Part shown: one piece after another, positions 45,360-54,128 of the stretch
Layout: each line of letters begins with the position of its first letter
Position numbering within the stretch: the stretch's first letter is position 1
DNA from: Bdellovibrionales bacterium
GTDB taxonomy: Bacteria; Bdellovibrionota; UBA1018
DNA: 64,000 nucleotides
Assembly (NCBI GenBank): GCA_947380295.1
Contig: CANCQK010000016.1
Coordinates: forward strand, 1-64,000
Direction: 5' to 3'
Position numbers and translations under genes: made by a program
The notes under the pieces: generated by a model
The model's input: the letters and a program-made list of their open reading frames with translations, nothing else
Databases searched by the model: none
What the model was told of the DNA's origin: nothing

Positions 45360-46365
45360 TTAAGTCTCCCATAGCGTCTAAACCGATCATCCACAGAGCA
45401 AAAAAGAGAAGTCCCAAGATGGACGGAGCCACACACAAAAATAACGGAGCAAGGGCACGGGTGCCTGCCAACGAAAGCTCTCGATCGACTTGAGACCTAA
45501 GATTGGCGCGAAGCGTTCGAAGCACGACCTCAATCCGATCCAAACAAGGTCGTCCTTCCACTAATGAGGCGTGGGCTGCACTCCGAATCGAATGACCTGC
45601 CGCCACCAAAAGCGCTTCTGGCCTGCCGTTCACGCAGCGTTCACCTGGTTGCACCCACACGGTTACCCCCCAAGCCTTTGCTAAATCGGGGGTCTCCGAC
45701 TCCAAGAAGCGAGTCGTTTTGATCCATGCCAAATCAGCGGGTAACCCTAATCGAACCAAGGCTAAGAATCGCTCCCCTGCACAATAAGCACTGAGAATCC
45801 AGGGTCGATGCCCCAAAGCAAGCCCTCCCCAGCGGGCCAACTCCGCCACCCTCAGCATCCACATCATCCCGTGCGTCATGAAAAGCAAAGCCACGAGACA
45901 GGCCCCGAACCAGACTTTTGCTTTTTCTTGAATTCCAGGCAGTACGACATAAAGCGCGCCCCCAACTAGGGGCACTAAAAGCGCGCAAACTAGCGATTGA
46001 GCGATGGCTTGGGCTGTTTTCGCTTGAGCGTCTTCCAAAGCTACCGCTTGCTCCTCAGCGAGCCCCCTGAGTCGCTGCAGAGTCGGCAGTAGCGCACCTC
46101 CACTCTCCTTAAGTTCGCCCAAACTCTCCGACGCCAGTCGCCCCCAGGGTCTCTGAAGCTCTTTGAGCCGGTCCCAACATTGCCGATCTGGCACCACCCC
46201 CGAGACCAGTCGATCTTCGATTTCTCGAAAGACCACAACCACCCGGGCCAAATCTTGACGGCTTCTGCGAACACCAAAAAAAGAGTCTAGAACCAGGTTC
46301 TTCTCGAAAATGAACTTCAAGCCTCGGAGCATGAAAAATGCGCTCATCACCCATAAAACGATCAT
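45337..46365 (-). CDS. TadB/TadC-like (T2SSF family) inner-membrane protein
   Basis: The 342-residue protein has a membrane helix at the N-terminus, then a cytoplasmic helical domain (about 20-115, ending in ALEDAQAKTAQAIAQSL). Two helices follow at about 117-170 (CALLVPLVGGALYVVLP, then LVALLFMTHGMMWML), a second cytoplasmic domain and a last helix near 310-335. The arrangement is that of GspF/TadB-TadC platform proteins. Together with the secretin and ATPase nearby it would make the core of a Tad machine, although it runs on the opposite strand. Sequence identity is too low for certainty. Confidence 0.62.
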   Translation of the reverse strand: MIVLWVMSAFFMLRGLKFIFEKNLVLDSFFGVRRSRQDLARVVVVFREIEDRLVSGVVPDRQCWDRLKELQRPWGRLASESLGELKESGGALLPTLQRLRGLAEEQAVALEDAQAKTAQAIAQSLVCALLVPLVGGALYVVLPGIQEKAKVWFGACLVALLFMTHGMMWMLRVAELARWGGLALGHRPWILSAYCAGERFLALVRLGLPADLAWIKTTRFLESETPDLAKAWGVTVWVQPGERCVNGRPEALLVAAGHSIRSAAHASLVEGRPCLDRIEVVLRTLRANLRSQVDRELSLAGTRALAPLFLCVAPSILGLLFFALWMIGLDAMGDLNVGQISF

Positions 46366-46446
46366 CCAGAGAACGAGTTCAACTTAAATGCCACCAGGCA
46401 GGAACGCCCCTCTCAGAAAGGGTCCTGTTTTTCGGATCATTCGACT

Positions 46447-46692
46447 TTATTTCGAACCAGGCAGAGCTGACTCAGCTCGATAAATCATGTCTCCAAAGGA
46501 GTCGAGAACTTCCGCAACTTCCTGCTCAAAGTCTGGGGGTATCCTCAATTCCAGGTCTCGGTGCAAATCTCCTGACTTGAAATCGAGTGTCGAGTAGCTG
46601 GTAATCCCCTCATAGGACTCTAAAATAAAATAGACGAAGGCTGAATCTTCCTTTTTTACCCGAATTACTTGTCTTATTGAATTCAAAACCAT
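46447..46692 (-). CDS. DUF4911-like small protein
   Basis: The 81-residue protein begins with a short stretch (IRVKKEDSAFVYFILESYEG) and continues ITSYSTLDF, then PPDFEQEVAEVLDSFGD. This order resembles DUF4911, a small alpha/beta family found in deltaproteobacteria and clostridia. The ribosome site is weak. It is divergent from the CpoB-like gene. Confidence 0.6.
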   Translation of the reverse strand: MVLNSIRQVIRVKKEDSAFVYFILESYEGITSYSTLDFKSGDLHRDLELRIPPDFEQEVAEVLDSFGDMIYRAESALPGSK

Positions 46693-46788
46693 ACAAATTG
46701 AGCCCAGTATTTTTTAAATAAAAAATTGATATTTTATCATCTAACAGTCTTGATGAAATTCACTGTTTCTCTTATCCTAAAAGAAGAC

Positions 46789-47562
46789 GTGAAATCAAAA
46801 CTCTATTATCCTATTTTGTTCATGATCGCCATTCCATTGGCGCTTGCTACTGAAGCTACCCCAAAGCCTCAAATGAGCCAGCCTCCCATTGATTCAGAAA
46901 AAATCTTCAGCTCGCTAGCTGACCGTCTCCAGTCCCTCGAAGACAAGACTGCGAATCTCAACAGTCGGATTGAGGAACTTCAAATTCGACTCGAACAAGT
47001 TATCAACAAGCAAAAGCTGGAAATCACTGAGATTAGTACCCCTGTAACAGATCGAATCCCCGCTCAAGTTCACCCGCTTGCGGGTTCAGCGGAAACTGAA
47101 GGAAGAGACCCAAATCAAGGGGGCGTGAGTTTATTTAGAAAAGGCCTCATGTACTTCAGGACCGAGCAGCTCTCCGAGGCCATTTTAACTTTGACTGAAT
47201 TTATTGAGAAAAACCCAGATCATATTTTAGCTGGTTCAGCACAGTTCTATGTTGGGGACGCTTACTTTAAACAAAAAGAATATCGCCTAGCCATTCAAGA
47301 GTTCAGACAGGTTTTAGCTGCTTATCCCTCCAGCATTCATGTCTCAGAAACCCTCAATCGACTGGCGTTCTCCGAAGATGCTCTCAAAAACACTCAAGAA
47401 GCCATTCGGTACCGCCAGCTTTTGACCTCAACATTCCCTCAATCTCCCGCTGCCGCACAGACTCGTCCGGCCGGAGTGCTAACCCACGAACTCGGTGTAA
47501 AATCAGAGATGAGAGCTGAGACCCCCCCGCCCACTGCACCAACCTTGATCAAAGACCCATAA
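46789..47562 (+). CDS. CpoB/YbgF-like periplasmic coiled-coil TPR protein
   Basis: With GTG 46789 the protein (258 residues) begins with a good signal peptide (MKSKLYYPILFMIAIPLALA); ATG 46753 and the longer frame to 46726 remain possible. A coiled coil follows (LADRLQSLEDKTANLNSRIE), then TPR units (AILTLTEFIEKNPDH, AQFYVGDAYFKQKEY, AIQEFRQVLAAYPSS). This layout fits YbgF/CpoB, which links Tol-Pal to cell-wall synthesis; tol and pal genes are not in the window. A partner gene follows 4 bp later. Confidence 0.78.
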   Translation: MKSKLYYPILFMIAIPLALATEATPKPQMSQPPIDSEKIFSSLADRLQSLEDKTANLNSRIEELQIRLEQVINKQKLEITEISTPVTDRIPAQVHPLAGSAETEGRDPNQGGVSLFRKGLMYFRTEQLSEAILTLTEFIEKNPDHILAGSAQFYVGDAYFKQKEYRLAIQEFRQVLAAYPSSIHVSETLNRLAFSEDALKNTQEAIRYRQLLTSTFPQSPAAAQTRPAGVLTHELGVKSEMRAETPPPTAPTLIKDP

Positions 47563-47566
47563 CGAG

Positions 47567-49039
47567 ATGAATACGATGCGAACCAGAAAACTCATTCTAC
47601 TGACGCTCTGTTTATCTTCCGAACTCAGGGATACTTTTGCATCAACTCTTCCCATTGAAACATCCTCAGATCAGCACACCGAAAACCATAAGAAGAAGCA
47701 CCATCCCAGATCTAAAGAATGGAAACAGCTCTCACATCAAACCTGGGAGTATAACCCCACACCCATCAATTCCAGCCTCTTGAAACCGTCACTGACTCCC
47801 AGAGATTTGCCTTTGATTCAACAAAAGGCTAAGACTTCCCCTAAACACATCCCGAGTCAGAAAAAGCTAGAACCATTGGGGAAAATTTCAGGCTCATCTG
47901 CAGACTCGAATACTTTTTGGGTAGGAGACTTGGTCTACATTCGCCCAAACGGCCCACTCCAAGTGGGCGAAACCTACGCGGTGACAAACGAAACTCCGAT
48001 CGAACTCCAAAAGACGCTTCTAGAATGCGCAGGATATATTTATCCTCTCCTCGGAAAAGTAAAAATTTCTGGCACTCAAGAAAACCTATTCATTGGCACT
48101 GTAGTCGCATCCTATCAAGATTTTGGCCGCAACACCGTTCTCACCGCAGATCTCCCAAAAACCTCGTCGCCGGTTCTCATTCGAGGCCCACAACCTCTCC
48201 GCGCTAAGGTCATTCCCGACCCGAGCGAATCCACTTCGATTATGGCCCAGCACAAAACCGCTTTTATCAACAAAGGTTCCGAAGATGGGATTCAACCTGG
48301 AATGATTTTTAGAGTTTTTCAAACCAAAGATCTAAAGACTGGCGAAGAGTTCTCCAAGTCAGGACTCGCTATCGAAGCCGACTTAGTCATTTCCCAGGTC
48401 TCTGAGACCTTTTCAACCGCGACGATCATGACCTCAAAAAAACCTATCCTAGCGGGAGCCGAGGCAGTTCTCCTGACCGATCTCAGCACATTGAACTCCA
48501 AAAAAGGGTTTAGCGCCCGAGGATCGGATAGCCTGGAAGAACTCGATCAGATCGATCAGCGCGACACGTTGGGCTCCAAAGAGAGCAAGGAACTGCAGCA
48601 ACTTGAAAACTGGAAAACCCCAGGGAACACCCCGCCCCTCCCTGCTCCAAGCCCACAAGTCAGTAAAAGCCCGACACCTCTCGCCTCGCCGCCCCCGCTT
48701 GAGCCAGCTCCGCCCACGGCAACGCCCAACTCTCACGACAACTTTTCTCCAGAAAAATTGGAGTCTCTCTCACAGGAAGCTAATACGCCCCCTCCACTCG
48801 ACACGAACGATTCGCAGACATTACCTCCTCTGGACGCTACACCCACGGCAACCACTCCAGCAGACCCAGGCACCCCTACGAGTCAAGCACCACCGCCCAC
48901 CATAGACCTCGATACACTTCCGCCACCCCCGGGAGCGACCCCTCAGGCACCCGTGCCTTCCGCACAAGACACCTTACAAAACAGTGGTGGGGTGGAAAAT
49001 CAAACCCTTCCCGAGTTACCGCCTCCCCCAAACTCCTGA
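47567..49039 (+). CDS. Secreted protein with a Pro-rich C-terminal tail, unknown function
   Basis: The 490-residue protein has a signal-like start (ILLTLCLSSELRDTFA). A beta-rich middle follows at about 110-330 (WVGDLVYIRPNGPLQVGETY, IQPGMIFRVFQTKDLKTGEE, AGAEAVLLTD). This looks like surface-adhesion or LysM-associated domains, but I did not find a LysM motif. The last ~130 residues are Pro/Thr/Ser-rich and probably disordered, possibly spanning the cell wall. It follows the CpoB-like gene by 4 bp and likely acts with it. Confidence 0.65.
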   Translation: MNTMRTRKLILLTLCLSSELRDTFASTLPIETSSDQHTENHKKKHHPRSKEWKQLSHQTWEYNPTPINSSLLKPSLTPRDLPLIQQKAKTSPKHIPSQKKLEPLGKISGSSADSNTFWVGDLVYIRPNGPLQVGETYAVTNETPIELQKTLLECAGYIYPLLGKVKISGTQENLFIGTVVASYQDFGRNTVLTADLPKTSSPVLIRGPQPLRAKVIPDPSESTSIMAQHKTAFINKGSEDGIQPGMIFRVFQTKDLKTGEEFSKSGLAIEADLVISQVSETFSTATIMTSKKPILAGAEAVLLTDLSTLNSKKGFSARGSDSLEELDQIDQRDTLGSKESKELQQLENWKTPGNTPPLPAPSPQVSKSPTPLASPPPLEPAPPTATPNSHDNFSPEKLESLSQEANTPPPLDTNDSQTLPPLDATPTATTPADPGTPTSQAPPPTIDLDTLPPPPGATPQAPVPSAQDTLQNSGGVENQTLPELPPPPNS

Positions 49040-49115
49040 TCGGACTCGATCAAAAAGCAGTCTATTAGTCTGACTTTCAATCAAACTTTGAGACAGAGAG
49101 TTCCGTAGGCTCGGC

Positions 49116-50081
49116 ATGAGCATTGCTGCATCTGACTCCACAATGGATTCAGAATTCCCAGTCTTCAAGTTTGAGCGCAATCACCCTACAGTACCCTCCG
49201 AGCTTTGGAATGTGCCGGCGCCCCCTGAACAACTATACATCCAAGGAGATCCGAACTCGCTTGAGATCCTCAAGAGATTACCTGAAGCCGGGCTCGCCAT
49301 TGTAGGAACCCGAAACCCGCAGCCACGGACCTGCTCATTTCTCGAAAAAAGAGTTTGTGAGCTTTCCCCCTCTCAGCTGATCATCGTCTCAGGAATGGCC
49401 CGCGGTATCGATGCGATTGCCCATGCAGCAGCCCTTCGAGCAGGACTCCCGACGATTGGCATCCTGGGCACTGGGATTGACATTCCCTATCCACAAGCAA
49501 GCCTTCCTTTAAGAAAGCAGATTCTTAAACAAGGCGGACTCCTGGTTTCAGAATTTCATCCAGGCACCCGAGGCTTTCCATCTCACTTCCTCGAACGGAA
49601 CCGATTGATCGCCGGGTGGTCCAAAGCGACTTGGGTAGTGGAAGCCAGCCACCGATCGGGGGCACTCAATACGGCTCACTGGGCCCGTCAACAAGATCGC
49701 CTTTGTTTCGCTCTGCCCAGTTTCCCGGGTGACCCGACTTTATCTGGAAACCAAACCCTCATCGACCGAGAGCATGCGCTGCCCTTCTGGGGAATTCATA
49801 GTTTGGGTGCCGCATGGCTTGAATTAGCGACCCAGGGGATGGGCGCACCTTCGAGACCAGCAAAGGAAAGCGTCCAATTAGTCCGCAATGCAGATGCTGA
49901 GTCGCTCTGCCTCGAAGTTCAAAAACTCACCCAATCTCAAGGGAGCGCGCCCGTTTCGGAACTTCTCAATTGGGCCATCCACGGAGGCTGGTCACCGGAC
50001 CGATTTTTCACTGCTCTTGAGCTGGGACTCAAGAACAAACAGATCCAAGATTATTTTGGCAACTTGATAAGTACTTGTTAA
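49116..50081 (+). CDS. dprA: DNA-processing protein DprA
   Basis: DprA loads RecA on incoming single-stranded DNA during natural transformation. The Rossmann core is clear: GLAIVGTRNPQPRT, IIVSGMARGIDAIAHAAALR, TIGILGTGIDIPYP, FLERNRLIAGWSKATWVVEA and SGALNTAHWARQQDR. The 321-residue length is normal, with a small C-terminal winged-helix-like domain. No other competence gene is in the window. It is followed by topA, a common pairing. Confidence 0.95.
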   Translation: MSIAASDSTMDSEFPVFKFERNHPTVPSELWNVPAPPEQLYIQGDPNSLEILKRLPEAGLAIVGTRNPQPRTCSFLEKRVCELSPSQLIIVSGMARGIDAIAHAAALRAGLPTIGILGTGIDIPYPQASLPLRKQILKQGGLLVSEFHPGTRGFPSHFLERNRLIAGWSKATWVVEASHRSGALNTAHWARQQDRLCFALPSFPGDPTLSGNQTLIDREHALPFWGIHSLGAAWLELATQGMGAPSRPAKESVQLVRNADAESLCLEVQKLTQSQGSAPVSELLNWAIHGGWSPDRFFTALELGLKNKQIQDYFGNLISTC

Positions 50082-50161
50082 CTTGGAGATTCTTCCCAAA
50101 AATAGAGGCCCATGAGCGTTGACCCTTGAAAAACACGAAACACTCCGACTATTGTAGGGGG

Positions 50162-52480
50162 ATGGCAAAGAAAGCTCTGGTGATCGTTGAGTCACCTTCC
50201 AAGGCAAAGACCATTCAAAAATACCTAGGTCGGGACTACATCGTCAAGGCTAGCGTTGGTCACATTAAAGATCTTCCCAAGAGCAAATTGGGCGTGGACC
50301 CCAAAAAAGGGTTTGAGCCCGACTATCAAGTCATCCCAACCAAGGTCAAAGTCATTGAAGAGCTCAAAAAGGCCTCAAAGCTAGTCCCCGAAACTTACCT
50401 CGCAACTGACCCGGACCGCGAAGGTGAAGCCATCGCCTGGCACATCCACGAGGAGCTGAAGGCGCGCGGCAAGAAATTTCATCGCGTCCTTTTTAATGCG
50501 ATCACGAAGCCCTCCGTTCTCGAGGCCATGAGTCACCCTCAAACCCTCAACACGGACAAATACCACGCCCAGCAGGCTCGCCGGATTTTGGACCGCCTTG
50601 TGGGATATAAAATCAGCCCGCTTCTCTGGGACAAGGTCAAACGGGGCATTTCAGCAGGACGAGTTCAATCCGTCGCTCTCAGACTCGTGGTCGATCGAGA
50701 AACCGAGATCAAGGCATTCAAGCCCGAAGAATACTGGGACGTCGAAGGAACGTTCTCAAAGGGCGGGGTTGAATTTTCAGCTAAGCTTTTCAAGACGGAC
50801 GGCAAAGAACCGACCCTCATCAACCAGACCGGAGTGAATGAGTTTCTAGACGCACTGAAAGATGCGAATTGGAAAATCCGCTCAATCGAACAAAAAGAGC
50901 GCTCACGCAAACCCTCACCGCCGTTCATCACGAGTAAGCTCCAACAAGAAGCGGCCAGCAAACTCGGATTTAGCGCCAAGAAGACGATGACGCTGGCTCA
51001 ACGACTCTATGAAGGGATTGATTTGGGTGAGATCGGTACTCATGGTTTGATCACCTACATGAGAACCGATTGCGTTCGCACGGAACCCGTCGCGGTCCAA
51101 TCAGCTCGAGAGTATATTGAGGCGCATTACGGCAAATCGCATCTTCCTGCCGAGCCCAACGTTTACAAATCTAAAAAGAACGCCCAAGAGGCCCACGAAG
51201 CGATTCGCCCGACCTCTTTAGAGTACACGCCTGATCGCATTCAGTCCTATTTAGAAAAAGATATGTACCGGCTCTATCAACTCATTTGGAACCGGTTCAT
51301 CTCCTCTCAAATGAATCCTGCCATCTATGATCAAACAGCAGTCGACATTGTCGCAAAGGACCGAGGCGGTCACGAGCAACAGTTCCGCGCCACTGGATCA
51401 GTCCTTCGATTTGCGGGGTTCACGGCAGTTTATTTAGAAGGAACCGAGGAAAGCGAAGGAGACAGCCAAGATCGCGCCCTAAAACTCCCTCCCATTCAAG
51501 AGGGTGATTCTGTCAAGAATGAGAAACTTGACCCCTCGCAACACTTCACTCAACCCCCACCTCGCTACACGGACGCCTCTCTAATTCGCGACCTTGAAGA
51601 AAAAGGAATTGGGCGACCGTCGACCTATGCGTCAATCCTATCGAACATCCAAGACCGCGAGTATGTAGAAAAGCGAGAAGGCCGCTACTACCCAAGCGAA
51701 CTCGGAACCGTGGTCACAGAACTTCTGGTCGCCTCGTTTCCCGATATCTTAAATAGCGAGTTCACCGCATCCATGGAAAACCAACTCGATGACATCGAGG
51801 GAGGCACCGCAGACTGGAAAAAGACCCTCGGTAAGTTTTGGAAACCCTTCGAAAAGACTCTTGAAACTGCTAAAAAGCAGATGAAAAACATCAAGCAGCA
51901 AGAAGTCCCGACGGATTTGGAATGTGACAAGTGCCAGCACAAATTTGTCATCAAATGGGGTAAACTCGGATCCTTCTTGGCCTGCTCAAATTATCCCGAT
52001 TGCAAAAACACTCAAGACTTCAAAAAAGACGATCAGGGTATAATCGTCATCGTTCCAAAAGAGTTTACTGATAAGAAATGTGAAAAATGCCAGAAACCGC
52101 TCGTTGTCAAAAACGGTAAGTATGGAAAATTCCTAGCCTGCAGCGATTACCCGAACTGTAAATACACGCAGGCAATTACTCTTGGAATACCATGTCCAAC
52201 CTGTAGTGTCGGTGAGATTGCTCAGAAACGCTCGAAATACGGACGTTTTTTCTACAGCTGCAATAAATGGCCGAACTGCAACTTTGCACTCTGGGACAAA
52301 CCGATTCAGCAACCTTGCCCTCAATGCAAATTTGCCATCCTAACCGAGAAGATCACTAAGAAAGCCGGACTGATGCATAAGTGCCCACAAAAAGAATGTG
52401 GCTACATGGAGGTCATCGACCCCAACTACGGAAAAGTCCCGATGGAAGCCGCCGAAGCAAAAAGTGGATCAGCGGCTTGA
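50162..52480 (+). CDS. topA: DNA topoisomerase I
   Basis: The 772-residue type IA enzyme relaxes negative supercoils. It has a Toprim domain (LVIVESPSKAKTIQKYLG, TDPDREGEAIAWHIHEELKA), the active-site Tyr in LITYMRTDCVRT and IGRPSTYASILSNIQDREYV. Four Cys-rich zinc modules end the chain: CDKCQHKF, CEKCQKPL, CPTCSVGE and CPQCKFAI. ATG 50162 is preferred; GGGGG abuts it, and the longer frame to 50126 is not conserved in style. Confidence 0.96.
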   Translation: MAKKALVIVESPSKAKTIQKYLGRDYIVKASVGHIKDLPKSKLGVDPKKGFEPDYQVIPTKVKVIEELKKASKLVPETYLATDPDREGEAIAWHIHEELKARGKKFHRVLFNAITKPSVLEAMSHPQTLNTDKYHAQQARRILDRLVGYKISPLLWDKVKRGISAGRVQSVALRLVVDRETEIKAFKPEEYWDVEGTFSKGGVEFSAKLFKTDGKEPTLINQTGVNEFLDALKDANWKIRSIEQKERSRKPSPPFITSKLQQEAASKLGFSAKKTMTLAQRLYEGIDLGEIGTHGLITYMRTDCVRTEPVAVQSAREYIEAHYGKSHLPAEPNVYKSKKNAQEAHEAIRPTSLEYTPDRIQSYLEKDMYRLYQLIWNRFISSQMNPAIYDQTAVDIVAKDRGGHEQQFRATGSVLRFAGFTAVYLEGTEESEGDSQDRALKLPPIQEGDSVKNEKLDPSQHFTQPPPRYTDASLIRDLEEKGIGRPSTYASILSNIQDREYVEKREGRYYPSELGTVVTELLVASFPDILNSEFTASMENQLDDIEGGTADWKKTLGKFWKPFEKTLETAKKQMKNIKQQEVPTDLECDKCQHKFVIKWGKLGSFLACSNYPDCKNTQDFKKDDQGIIVIVPKEFTDKKCEKCQKPLVVKNGKYGKFLACSDYPNCKYTQAITLGIPCPTCSVGEIAQKRSKYGRFFYSCNKWPNCNFALWDKPIQQPCPQCKFAILTEKITKKAGLMHKCPQKECGYMEVIDPNYGKVPMEAAEAKSGSAA

Positions 52481-52716
52481 GAAGTTGAAGTTTTGGCTTC
52501 CGTGGTTTGGGTAGCGATGTATGCCGATCGGAGTACAGGATTGTGTGCCTCAACACTATTTTTCAACTTTAAGGAGGGCCCAAAACGCGCCCCGACCTTC
52601 TCTCACCCGGACGTTGACGCCAGGGTTAATTATTTCTTCAAAGATTCGAGCAAATGAGTAAACTCAAAAAACAATCCTGTGCTCCGTCCCCCGATTGGAA
52701 GTTCTGAACGGAGTAA

Positions 52717-52901
52717 TTAAGCTACGGAACGCGAGGGTTTTTTAAGATCACTCAGATTGAGTACCTGGATTTCAATAGTTTTACCGCTTTTATTCTCAGA
52801 GAATAAAATGCCATCTTTTACGTAAGACTTTGCTTCGATACCGGGCGCGATCTTTATTGAGGCAAAATCGGCGTCTTGATCAATGTAAAGTAGAACTGCA
52901 T
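52717..52901 (-). pseudogene. Frameshifted DUF2283-like small gene downstream of ddl
   Basis: ATG 52901 with GGGAGA upstream opens MQFYFT and then hits an early stop. In the next frame the sequence continues YIDQDADFASIKIAPGI, VKDGILFSENKSGKTIEIQV and LNLSDLKKPS to TAA at 52717. This resembles DUF2283 (YD.DAD.L.I, DGI...D..G...GIE.L). The span is 185 bp, one short of a whole number of codons, so a single base is missing (or two are extra) near 52870-52895. There is no in-frame ATG, GTG or TTG in the second frame. Sequencing error is possible. Confidence 0.6.
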
Positions 52902-52908
52902 GCTCTCC

Positions 52909-54042
52909 CTAACCCCGCTTCAGCGCCCGCTTTGAAGCGTGCCGTGCACGAGCCAATTCAACCAAGCGAGTCAAAAGCTCGGTGTACTCAATGCCTGATT
53001 TCTCCCACATCTTGGGATACATACTGATGGCGGTAAAGCCGGGCAAGGTGTTGACCTCGTTCACGTAAAAATTGCCTGTCTGTCGATCTAAAAACAGATC
53101 CACCCGGGCCATGCCTTCACAATCCAGGGCTTGAAAGGTCTTGGCTGCCATTTCTTGAGCCTGGACGATTTGTTGAGCGCTGATTTGAGCCGGAATATCG
53201 AGGCGAGCCCCCGATTCATCCTGATACTTGGCTTCATAGGAATAAAACGTATGAGACGGGGCAATTTCCCCAGGAATACTTACGAGGGGCGGTTGAGTCG
53301 GGTCTGGATTTTCTAGGACACTCAGCTCGATTTCACGGGCGGAGACTGCCTTTTCGATCAGAACCTTCGTATCAATCGAGAATGCGTCTTCCATAGCCGC
53401 GGCAAACTCAGAAGCCGATTTAACGCGATGCACTCCCACGCTGGAGCCTGAGTTTGCAGGCTTCACAAAAACGGGATAGCCAAATTGCTCTGTCGAGGCG
53501 GTAATCCAAGATGCCGCAGACTGAGCCCACTGGCCCTTTCTGACGCAAAGGTAAGGCACAATCGGAACCCCAGCATCACGTAAAAGACGCTTCGCGAATT
53601 CCTTGTCCATGCCTACTGCCGAAGCAAGAACTCCACACCCTACGTAGGCGGCGTCCGCCAATTCAAGAAACCCTTGCAAGGTTCCGTCTTCACACAAAGT
53701 CCCATGGACCACGGGAAAAACGACATCCACTTCACCCTGAGCCCCGAACCAGGCAGGGAGTTGGCCTTCAACCGCGAAAAACCGGGGCGCACCCCCGCTC
53801 ACTCCAGGAAGTAAAACCACCTGAGGGGCAGTTAAGTCGACTGGCAAAGCCTCTTGAGAGCGAGATGCCACTTCTAGACTTTGAGCGAGCCATCGACCCG
53901 TCTTGTCAATTGAGACGGGGATCACGTCAAATCGTGACCGATCCAGCCGGTGAAAGACAGAAGCCGCTGAACGCAGCGAAACTTCATGCTCGCCTGACCT
54001 ACCCCCGTAGAGAACTACCACTTTCAACTTTCTGTCTTGCAT
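52909..54042 (-). CDS. ddl: D-alanine--D-alanine ligase
   Basis: Ddl makes the D-Ala-D-Ala dipeptide for peptidoglycan. The 377-residue ATP-grasp enzyme has VVLYGGRSGEHEVSLRSA, the HGTLCEDGTLQGFLELADAA block, and FVKPANSGSSVGV. EINTLPGF-like EVNTLPGFTAISMYPKMW lies in the last part, with metal ligands in DLFLDR and NEVNT. The length is closer to the VanA/DdlA type than to DdlB. Confidence 0.96.
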   Translation of the reverse strand: MQDRKLKVVVLYGGRSGEHEVSLRSAASVFHRLDRSRFDVIPVSIDKTGRWLAQSLEVASRSQEALPVDLTAPQVVLLPGVSGGAPRFFAVEGQLPAWFGAQGEVDVVFPVVHGTLCEDGTLQGFLELADAAYVGCGVLASAVGMDKEFAKRLLRDAGVPIVPYLCVRKGQWAQSAASWITASTEQFGYPVFVKPANSGSSVGVHRVKSASEFAAAMEDAFSIDTKVLIEKAVSAREIELSVLENPDPTQPPLVSIPGEIAPSHTFYSYEAKYQDESGARLDIPAQISAQQIVQAQEMAAKTFQALDCEGMARVDLFLDRQTGNFYVNEVNTLPGFTAISMYPKMWEKSGIEYTELLTRLVELARARHASKRALKRG

Positions 54043-54128
54043 CGTTGCTTTCCTCCTGCGAGTTTTGAAGATAGTTGATTCAGTGGCATTTTAAAAGTAA
54101 GCTGTACAACAAAACCTAAGGAATGCTC

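Noticed and set aside
52556..52663. Minus-strand stretch of about 35 codons between topA and ddl as a gene
   Set aside because: It has no usable start codon near its beginning, has an in-frame TGA just upstream and shows no recognised family. It is kept only as part of the decay finding.
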